Assembly: GCF_002287135.1 (NCBI RefSeq) | Contig: NZ_NESU01000007.1 | Coordinates: 34,809 to 98,808 of the forward strand | Length of the DNA stretch: 64,000 nucleotides | Direction: 5' to 3' | Source of the DNA: Helicobacter sp. TUL | GTDB taxonomy: Bacteria > Campylobacterota > Campylobacteria > Campylobacterales > Helicobacteraceae | Shown: positions 57,638 to 64,000 of the stretch, in pieces | Numbering within the stretch: position 1 is the first letter of the stretch | Layout: the number at the start of each line of letters is the position of its first letter | Notes under the pieces: model-generated | Databases searched by the model: none | What the model was told of the DNA's origin: nothing | What the model saw: the letters and a program-made list of their open reading frames with translations, nothing else | Translations under genes and position numbers: made by a program

Positions 57638-59548
57638 ATGGAAAATACTTTTGATGTGATTGTTGTGGGCGGAGGACACGCTGGATTAGAGGCAGCCATT
57701 GCGAGTGCAAAAATGGGTGCAAAAACACATCTTTTTACGATTTTAATCCAAAATATTGCTCTTGCTAGTTGTAATCCTGCAGTGGGAGGATTGGGCAAGG
57801 GGCATTTAGTCAAGGAAATAGATGCGCTTGGCGGTGTTATGGGGCAAATTACGGATTTGTGTGGATTGCAATTTCGCACTCTTAATGCCTCCAAAGGACC
57901 AGCCGTGCGTGGCACACGCGCACAAATTGATATGGATATGTATCCTATCATTGCAAAAAGATTTGCACTCAATACCCCAAATCTTACGCTTTCTCAAGAA
58001 CTTATTACGGATTTGTTATTGCAGCAAGATTCAGATGGAAACTTTGCAGTCATAGGAGTTAAAAGCAACCTCAATAAAGAATACAAAGCAAAATGCGTGA
58101 TTCTCACCACAGGCACATTTTTAAATGGACTTATTCATGTGGGTGAAACTAAGCTAGAAAATGGGCGTTTTGGTGAGCTTAGCGCACGCACATTATGTAA
58201 TTCATTTCATCAAATGGGTTTAGAAGTGGGGCGGTTAAAAACAGGGACTTGTGCGAGGATTGATGGGCGTAGTATTGATTTTAGCAATCTTGAAAAACAC
58301 AATGGCGATGAGAATCCACCACATTTTAGCGCACGCACTAAGGATTTTAATCCCACACAGATTCCGTGTTTTGTAACATACACCAATCAAAAAACGCATG
58401 AAATTATCCGCCAAAACTTTTATCGCGCACCACTTTTTACTGGACAGATTCAGGGAGTGGGACCAAGATATTGCCCTAGTATCGAAGATAAGGTAAATCG
58501 TTTTGCGCACAAAGAACGACATCAATTATTCTTAGAGCCACAAACACGCGATTGCGTAGAATACTATATCAATGGATTAACAACTTCACTTCCAGTGGAG
58601 GTGCAAGAGGCGATGATTCATTCTATCGAGGGCTTAGAAAATGCCAAAATCACGCGCTATGGTTATGCTATAGAGTATGATTATATACAGCCTACCGAAT
58701 TGTATCACACGCTCGAGTGCAAAAAATGCACAAACTTGTATCTAGCAGGGCAGATTAATGGCACTACAGGCTATGAAGAGGCAGCAGCACAGGGCATTAT
58801 GGCAGGGATTAATGCTGCATTGCGTGTGCAAGGCAAGGAGCCATTTATCTTGCAACGCAGTCTTGCGTATATCGGTGTGATGATTGATGATCTTGTAACA
58901 AAAGGCACGAATGAGCCTTATAGGGTTTTTACTTCTAGGGCAGAGTATCGATTGTTGTTGCGAGAAGATAATGCGTATTTGCGCTTAGGGGAATATGGCT
59001 ATGAGTTTGGCTTACTCACACAAGATGAATACGATAAGATTCTAAAAGATAAACAAGACATTGCTAGGATACTAGAGTTTCTTACACATAATTTTATCAC
59101 GCCTAGCAAGGCAAATAAAGAGCTTTTAGATTCATTAGGATTAAAGGGCATTGGCGATAAAGCTTCGCTCTTGCAGCTTCTTGGTATCAATGAGATAAAT
59201 ATTCAAGCTCTTGATGGGCTTTGCAAACATTTTGGATTGGATCTTATAGATGTGAGTTCGCAAGCCAAAGAGCAGGTATGTATAGAATCTAAATACGCAA
59301 ACTATATCACCAAGCAACAAGATTCTATTAATAATATGGAGCAAATGTTGCAAGTTGAGATTCCAAAAAATTTCGAATTTGATGCAATCCCAGGGCTTAG
59401 TCTTGAAGTGATTGAAAAGCTAAAAAAATTTAATCCAAAATCTCTTTTTGAAGCAAGTGAGATTAGTGGCATTACACCCGCTAGTCTTGATGTGTTGCAT
59501 TTATATATTCATTTGCACACCAAAAAGGGGCAAACACAAGAGGCATAA
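57638..59548 (+). CDS. mnmG: tRNA uridine-5-carboxymethylaminomethyl modification enzyme MnmG
   Basis: A 636-residue FAD protein (GidA) that works with MnmE to modify the wobble U34 of tRNAs. FAD motif [12 protein letters not shown] at the start, [22 protein letters not shown], and the [12 protein letters not shown] region; C-terminal helical MnmE-binding domain. I chose ATG 57638 (GGAA site about 6 bases upstream) over the Met four codons earlier because the homologous N-terminus is short. Confidence 0.95.
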   Translation: MENTFDVIVVGGGHAGLEAAIASAKMGAKTHLFTILIQNIALASCNPAVGGLGKGHLVKEIDALGGVMGQITDLCGLQFRTLNASKGPAVRGTRAQIDMDMYPIIAKRFALNTPNLTLSQELITDLLLQQDSDGNFAVIGVKSNLNKEYKAKCVILTTGTFLNGLIHVGETKLENGRFGELSARTLCNSFHQMGLEVGRLKTGTCARIDGRSIDFSNLEKHNGDENPPHFSARTKDFNPTQIPCFVTYTNQKTHEIIRQNFYRAPLFTGQIQGVGPRYCPSIEDKVNRFAHKERHQLFLEPQTRDCVEYYINGLTTSLPVEVQEAMIHSIEGLENAKITRYGYAIEYDYIQPTELYHTLECKKCTNLYLAGQINGTTGYEEAAAQGIMAGINAALRVQGKEPFILQRSLAYIGVMIDDLVTKGTNEPYRVFTSRAEYRLLLREDNAYLRLGEYGYEFGLLTQDEYDKILKDKQDIARILEFLTHNFITPSKANKELLDSLGLKGIGDKASLLQLLGINEINIQALDGLCKHFGLDLIDVSSQAKEQVCIESKYANYITKQQDSINNMEQMLQVEIPKNFEFDAIPGLSLEVIEKLKKFNPKSLFEASEISGITPASLDVLHLYIHLHTKKGQTQEA

Positions 59549-59558
59549 CGCGTTTGCC

Positions 59559-59582
59559 TTACAGAGATTTAAATCTCTGTAA
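59559..59582. terminator. 24-bp perfect palindrome, bidirectional hairpin
   Basis: TTACAGAGATTTAAATCTCTGTAA lies between the convergent ends of mnmG and mqo, covering the mqo stop. It can form a 10-12 bp hairpin on either strand and so stop transcription both ways, though no T run follows on either side. Confidence 0.6.
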
Positions 59583-61047
59583 AAGGCATTTGTAGGGCTT
59601 GTGCAGTTTTTGATCGTTGAGTATTGAATGCAGCGATATTTTGCTCAAGCGTGTTTTTATAAGAGGGAATCATTTCTTTGAGTTTGTCATAATTTTTACT
59701 TACTTGCGTTGCAAAGCATTTTTCTAGCAATTCAAGAATAACATCAACCGAGATAGAAGCCCCAGGTGAAGCTCCAAGCACTGCTGCTAGAGATTTATCA
59801 GCGGAGACAACCACTTCAGTCCCAAACTCTAAGAAACCTCTACCTTGAGCATTTTTCTTGATAATTTGCACCCTTTGTCCTGCAAGTTTTAGATCCCAAT
59901 CTTCTTCTTTTGCACTTGGCATATAAAACTCTAATTTTTCCACACGCCCTTTTTTGTTCAAAAAGACTTGACGCACAAGGTATGCAGTAAGTGGAATATT
60001 ATCAATCCCAGCTTGTAGCATAGGCATAATGTTATTCCACCGCGCAGAGAGTGGGAAATCTAAAAGGCTACCACTTTTTAAGAATCTCGTGTTAAAACCA
60101 GCATAAGGTCCAAACATTAACTCTTTTTTGCCATCGATAATTCTTGAATCTAAATGAGGGACAGACATAGGTGGATCGCCCACAGAAGCTTTACCATAGA
60201 CTTTTGTAGCGTGTTTATCAATAAGGTCTTTATTGTTGCACACGAGCCATAAACCGCTTACAGGAAATCCTCCATAACCGCGCCCTTCAGGTATTCCACT
60301 TTTTTGAAGTAGTGGGAATGCACCACCACCAGCGCCCAAAAAGACAAAATCCGCTTGGACTTTTTTGCGTATATCATTTTTTGTATCAGTGATTTGCAAT
60401 TCCCAGACCTTAGAGCTTCGATTGAGATCTGTTACTTTGTGTGAGAGGAAAATATCTATTCCATCTTGTTTTGTGAGATTGTTTTTGAGTTGGGTTACTA
60501 TGGCACCAAAATTTACATCACTACCGCTATCTATAAATGTCGCTGCAACAGATTGATTAGGATCTCGATCTTGCATGACAAGTGGCACCCATTGTGCGAT
60601 TTGGTCTTTGTCTTGGGAGAAAAGCATATTTTTATAAAATGGAGATTGACGCAAGGCTTCAAATCTATCTTTGAGAAACGCAACATTAGAATCTGCCACA
60701 AAGCTTAAGTGTGGTAGTGGATTAATAAAGCTCTTTGGTGTATCAAGAAGATTGTTTTTGACACAATATGCCCAAAATTCCTTACTAAGCTCAAATTGTT
60801 GATTGATTTTGAGGGCTTTTGTGATATTAATTGAGCCATCTTTTTGGCGCGGTGTGTAATTAAGCTCGCATAAGGCTTGATGTCCAGTTCCAGCATTATT
60901 CCACGCCATACTGCTTTCTAGTCCGACATCATCAAGCATTTCATAGATATGTATTTGTAGTGATGGTTGTAGTTCTTTGAGGATTGTAGCGAGAGTAAAA
61001 CTCATAATCCCACCACCAATTAGTGCTATTTGAGTTTGTTCATTCAT
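59569..61047 (-). CDS. mqo: Malate:quinone oxidoreductase
   Basis: A 492-residue membrane-associated FAD enzyme that oxidises malate to oxaloacetate with quinone. IALIGGGIMSFTLATIL (FAD), SSMAWNNAGTGHQALCELNYTP near residue 50 (family signature), and the late GASPGASISV. It starts at ATG 61047 behind GGAG; an earlier Met (61098) lacks a ribosome site and family match. H. pylori has a homologue, HP0086. Confidence 0.92.
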   Translation of the reverse strand: MNEQTQIALIGGGIMSFTLATILKELQPSLQIHIYEMLDDVGLESSMAWNNAGTGHQALCELNYTPRQKDGSINITKALKINQQFELSKEFWAYCVKNNLLDTPKSFINPLPHLSFVADSNVAFLKDRFEALRQSPFYKNMLFSQDKDQIAQWVPLVMQDRDPNQSVAATFIDSGSDVNFGAIVTQLKNNLTKQDGIDIFLSHKVTDLNRSSKVWELQITDTKNDIRKKVQADFVFLGAGGGAFPLLQKSGIPEGRGYGGFPVSGLWLVCNNKDLIDKHATKVYGKASVGDPPMSVPHLDSRIIDGKKELMFGPYAGFNTRFLKSGSLLDFPLSARWNNIMPMLQAGIDNIPLTAYLVRQVFLNKKGRVEKLEFYMPSAKEEDWDLKLAGQRVQIIKKNAQGRGFLEFGTEVVVSADKSLAAVLGASPGASISVDVILELLEKCFATQVSKNYDKLKEMIPSYKNTLEQNIAAFNTQRSKTAQALQMPFTEI

Positions 61048-61176
61048 TGGTTGTCTCCGTGGTTGTTGTATACAACTAAAATTTATACTAAAAATCATTT
61101 ATCTTAGGTTAATAAACTCTAATTTTATTATGCGATATTTACAAAAAGTAAAAATCAAACATAATAATTAGAGATT

Positions 61177-61959
61177 TTATTCAACTAATATTAGAAAAAG
61201 TTTGTATAGACTCGCACAAAGTGAGAAAACATAGATTCCAATAAGTGCGTATCGATGATTTGTAAGGCTTGTAAGATCGATAAGCTTACTACCAATGGCA
61301 ACACCAATCATCGCACAAATACCCACAATCAATCCCTTATGCCAATCAATAAGATCTTGATTATAGAGTGAAAGTGATCCAGATATGGACGCAAAGACAA
61401 TGAAAAAAAGAGCAATAGGCACAACTTTTTTGGAATCTAGTCCAAGAAAGTAGGCAAGAAGTGGTCCTATAATCAACCCACCACCGATACCAAGCGAAAT
61501 CGCAAATATCCCTGTTAGCGCTCCTATACCAATCATTACAAGCTTTTGTTGAGTAGGGTCTTTGATAGGAGGATTGGGATTGGCAGTGGTTTTGGTATTA
61601 AAAATATATTTTTTGACACTCACAAGGGTAAGCAGAATAAACAATATCAATAAAATTGTGCTATGTATATTGGCAACGATAATTCCACTAAAGCTCGCGC
61701 CAATAAGTCCCCCAAGTCCTACATAGAATCCAGCACGCAAATCAAGCTTTTTACGCCAAATATTAAGGATACTTCCAAAAACCGATGAAAAAATCATTTG
61801 CACAATCGAAGTGCCTATGGCGTATTCCATACTGATACCAAAAAATAATAAGCAAGGCACGATAATCACGCCTCCACCGATACCAAAAAAACCAGCAGCA
61901 ATGCCACTAATAAAACCAATAAGGGCAAATATTCCCTCTTGTATTGTAGGATCTAGCAC
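61177..61959 (-). CDS. TauE/SafE (TSUP) family permease
   Basis: A 260-residue membrane protein with about 8 TM segments in two repeats. FGIGGGVIIVPCLL (residues 25-38) and LGIGGGLIIGPLL (near 155) are the paired family motifs. Family members export or import sulfite, sulfoacetate and similar organic anions; substrate unknown here. Upstream 230 bases show only a weak -10 (TATACT at 62098) for the plus-strand gene. Confidence 0.85.
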   Translation of the reverse strand: MLDPTIQEGIFALIGFISGIAAGFFGIGGGVIIVPCLLFFGISMEYAIGTSIVQMIFSSVFGSILNIWRKKLDLRAGFYVGLGGLIGASFSGIIVANIHSTILLILFILLTLVSVKKYIFNTKTTANPNPPIKDPTQQKLVMIGIGALTGIFAISLGIGGGLIIGPLLAYFLGLDSKKVVPIALFFIVFASISGSLSLYNQDLIDWHKGLIVGICAMIGVAIGSKLIDLTSLTNHRYALIGIYVFSLCASLYKLFLILVE

Positions 61960-62191
61960 AATCTCTCCTTGTGGTAAGCTTTTTAAAGCGTGGATAGTAG
62001 CACATCAATCCTTAGTTTGTAACAATTTTTGAGATCTTTTGGAGAGATATTAGAGTAGTAGTGGATTAAAAAACTCTCTTGTCAGTCGATTTATGCTATA
62101 CTTGATGCCAAAAGCAAAGGTGGAATTTTGTTTGCTTTTGCTTAATAGTAGTTGGAATCAGGTTAATTTTTGAATCTAGAGAGTTAATAGA

Positions 62192-63007
62192 ATGCATGTA
62201 GCACTAAATGAGAAATATATTCAAATCACTGTCGAAGATGATAATGCTTTTTTACATAAAGCAATCGCATATGCGGAGAAGTATTTTTCTAAAAGTTATA
62301 GACTTTCACGCACCGTGCTTATTTTAGATGATGGTGAGAGATTCAAAAAAGATTATTTGATTAATTGGGCATATCACGCGTGCTTACAAAATGATCAAAA
62401 TAACCAAACCACAAACCAAGAAATGCAAGACTTAGAATATTTGCTTGATTTTACATATTTGCCTATTCGTATCAAGATTGTGGGCAAAAATTCCCTCTTA
62501 GAACGCGTAAAAATTTCGTTGCGTATTATTAATGGTGTGCGTGTAATGCTTAAGATGAGCAAGTCTAATGCAACAGCAAGGCGCTATATTGCTACATTAT
62601 TTGATGAATATTATTTGGGTTGTGATCGTGATGAGATTTATTTAGATAGCACTAAGCCGTATTTTTGGGATAGTATCATTAATCTTGTGAGTTTTAAAGT
62701 GATTCATAATGTGATTTTGGATTTTGATTATGAGAGCTTTAAAAATCGTGGCGGTATGGGTGGCTTTGGTGATAGCTTTCTTACAGATCAAGAGCGAGAA
62801 TTGCGCCATAGTTATATGATTTTAGAATCTCATTATCAAGATGATTTTGAGGTTGTCAAAAAGCGTTATTTGCAACTTGCCAAAGAATATCACCCTGATA
62901 ATGTTTTTGGGCAAGATTCTGAAGTGATTGAGAGTTATAACGAGCGTTTTAGAACCATACAAGAGGCATATGAAAAGATTCGCAATACTTTGAGAATAGC
63001 TTCATAA
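62192..63007 (+). CDS. Protein with C-terminal J domain
   Basis: A 271-residue protein. The last 60 residues are a DnaJ-type J domain with YLQLAKEYHPDNV (HPD near residue 233) and YNERFRTIQEAYEKIR helices. The first 190 residues are an unrecognised, beta/alpha domain (KYIQITVEDDNAF..., LISLRIINGVR). No zinc-finger or G/F-rich linker, so it is not DnaJ or CbpA; it would recruit DnaK to some specific client. AG-rich start region, ATG 62192. Confidence 0.75.
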   Translation: MHVALNEKYIQITVEDDNAFLHKAIAYAEKYFSKSYRLSRTVLILDDGERFKKDYLINWAYHACLQNDQNNQTTNQEMQDLEYLLDFTYLPIRIKIVGKNSLLERVKISLRIINGVRVMLKMSKSNATARRYIATLFDEYYLGCDRDEIYLDSTKPYFWDSIINLVSFKVIHNVILDFDYESFKNRGGMGGFGDSFLTDQERELRHSYMILESHYQDDFEVVKKRYLQLAKEYHPDNVFGQDSEVIESYNERFRTIQEAYEKIRNTLRIAS

Positions 63008-63022
63008 AGGCTTATTGATACC

Positions 63023-63057
63023 AAGAGTTATGCTTAGACCTTAATCTAAGCACTCTT
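63023..63057. terminator. Bidirectional hairpin between convergent genes
   Basis: AAGAGT-(TAT bulge)-GCTTAGA, loop CCTTAA, TCTAAGC-ACTCTT. It lies between the J-domain gene (plus) and the sulfatase-family gene (minus), where both need a stop. Confidence 0.65.
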
Positions 63058-63063
63058 TATGCA

Positions 63064-64000
63064 TTATTTTTGTGTATTTTCTCCATAGATTCTATAATTA
63101 ATCTGCCACCAAGAAAGCTTAGTATAATTTTGTATGAACTGCTTTTTAGATTCTGGGATTATAAAGCTTTCTTGAGGCGTGATAATGCCATTTTTTGTGA
63201 TGTATTTCAATCCTGTATCTAATCCAAGTGGATATATGCCATCTTTGTCAATCCATACTGCCTCATTATATGCAAAGGCATATGTGTCTTTGGCATTTGT
63301 ATCAAAGAGGTTTCTTCCTCCAAGTGAAAGAAAATCATATTCTTGAAGACTTAGGGCATAGAGTGTAGGAAATATGTCTTTGTGTGATCCTAGAGTATCT
63401 GGATTAAAATTTAAATCCTTAGCAATAGCTGTAGGGATATAGAGATAAAATGGCACAGAATGATCAAGTGCAATATTTGCACCTTGTTTCATATCACGAC
63501 ACAAATGATCACCACTTGCTCCAATAATGACATTATCTTTAAGTATGGGATTATGTCGTATAGCACTAACAAAGTTTCCAAAGGCATCACTTGCGTATGT
63601 GAAAGCTTCTAAAACATCATGGATTTTTTGCTTACTACTAAAGAATTCTGTATATGAGTTTATTTCATATTCTGGTGCCTTAAAGCTTTTTGGTGTCGCA
63701 AATGGAGGATGATTTGAGATTGTGAGCATCATAATAAAAGTAGGTTTCTTTGCTTTTAACAGAATCTCTGTGGCAAGCGCAAAAGCATATTCATCAGCAT
63801 TCCCAAATGCCCAAGCATTAGCCTTGCTTTGTGGGTAGTGTTGTGCTATATAACTACTATCATAGATAGCATCTGCACCTAAGGTCATAAGATAATCTCC
63901 AAGGTTATACCAATTTTGATTACCAGAAGTGATAAAAATAACATCATATCCTGCTTGTTTATACACATCAATAGGTGTAAGCGGAAGTTTAGTATTTTTG
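63064..64000 (-). CDS. Sulfatase-family phosphoglycerol/phosphoethanolamine transferase, N-terminal part cut by window edge
   Basis: The frame stays open to the window end (312 codons seen). It is the C-terminal catalytic half: YKQAGYDVIFITSG, FIMMLTISNHPPF (LtaS-type), GASGDHLCRDM with metal-binding Asp/His, and a late SLGGRNLF. Expected whole protein is 500-700 residues with N-terminal TM segments. It would transfer phosphate head groups to surface sugars or lipid A. Which head group cannot be told from this part. Confidence 0.8.
   Translation of the reverse strand, partial: KNTKLPLTPIDVYKQAGYDVIFITSGNQNWYNLGDYLMTLGADAIYDSSYIAQHYPQSKANAWAFGNADEYAFALATEILLKAKKPTFIMMLTISNHPPFATPKSFKAPEYEINSYTEFFSSKQKIHDVLEAFTYASDAFGNFVSAIRHNPILKDNVIIGASGDHLCRDMKQGANIALDHSVPFYLYIPTAIAKDLNFNPDTLGSHKDIFPTLYALSLQEYDFLSLGGRNLFDTNAKDTYAFAYNEAVWIDKDGIYPLGLDTGLKYITKNGIITPQESFIIPESKKQFIQNYTKLSWWQINYRIYGENTQK

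Overview
The window comes from an epsilonproteobacterium, almost certainly an enterohepatic-type Helicobacter. Gene order and protein sequence repeatedly match Helicobacter: ddl / alpha-beta hydrolase / murF / HIT, nifS-nifU, flgL, the orphan regulator HsrA (HP1043 type), fabG-acpP-fabF-accA, hisS-pepF, a fapA-like gene with murJ and cysS, nadA-psd, LPP20-type lipoproteins, a ribBA with a decayed second domain, and magIII. Several genes carry long poly-G/C tracts, as is usual for Helicobacter phase variation. All identifications are from reading the sequence; no database was searched.

Layout. 1-5.9 kb: thioredoxin reductase (cut by the window edge), an ankyrin protein and a cell-wall cluster (ddl, murF). 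6-9.4 kb: an acyltransferase switched off by a G12 tract, then nifU and nifS. 9.7-13.8 kb: flgL, a degenerate polysaccharide-deacetylase-like gene and hsrA. 13.9-17.4 kb: an SRP RNA and the fatty-acid genes fabG, acpP, fabF, accA. 17.6-23.9 kb: an AraC regulator, thiD, small membrane proteins, pepF, hisS.

23.9-29.6 kb is the most unusual part. A compact AT-rich phosphate operon, pstS-pstC-pstA-pstB plus an orphan PhoB/PhosR-type regulator, is preceded by a sequence close to the Campylobacter Pho box. It lies among gene ruins: a mutated hypC, the C-terminus of a cytosine-C5 methyltransferase and a likely restriction endonuclease fragment. The two restriction-modification fragments lie on opposite sides of the operon and point the same way, as if the operon had been inserted between them.

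29.6-36.9 kb: ndh, a second phase-variable acyltransferase (reading frame open), cysS, murJ and a FapA-like gene. 37.0-39.9 kb: an array of alternating modules, a Gly-rich membrane protein next to a two-TM protein, with truncated and frameshifted copies; this is the best candidate for an undescribed system, perhaps effector/immunity-like. 39.9-50.5 kb: glycosyltransferase, nadA, psd, a queuosine-precursor transporter, three envelope lipoproteins, ribBA, tRNA-Pro, ilvC and a metallophosphoesterase. 50.6-53.3 kb: a secreted-protein pseudogene with at least three frameshifts, then a phase-variable FkbM-like methyltransferase. 53.4-64 kb: uppP, an outer-membrane barrel, magIII, a TPR-glycosyltransferase, mnmG, mqo, a TauE/SafE permease, a protein with a C-terminal J domain and a sulfatase-family transferase cut by the window edge.

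Themes: envelope building and variable surface glycans (three homopolymer-switched modifying enzymes, two further glycosyltransferase-like proteins), core biosynthesis shared with other Helicobacter, and two decaying accessory regions (24-29.5 kb and 37-40 kb).
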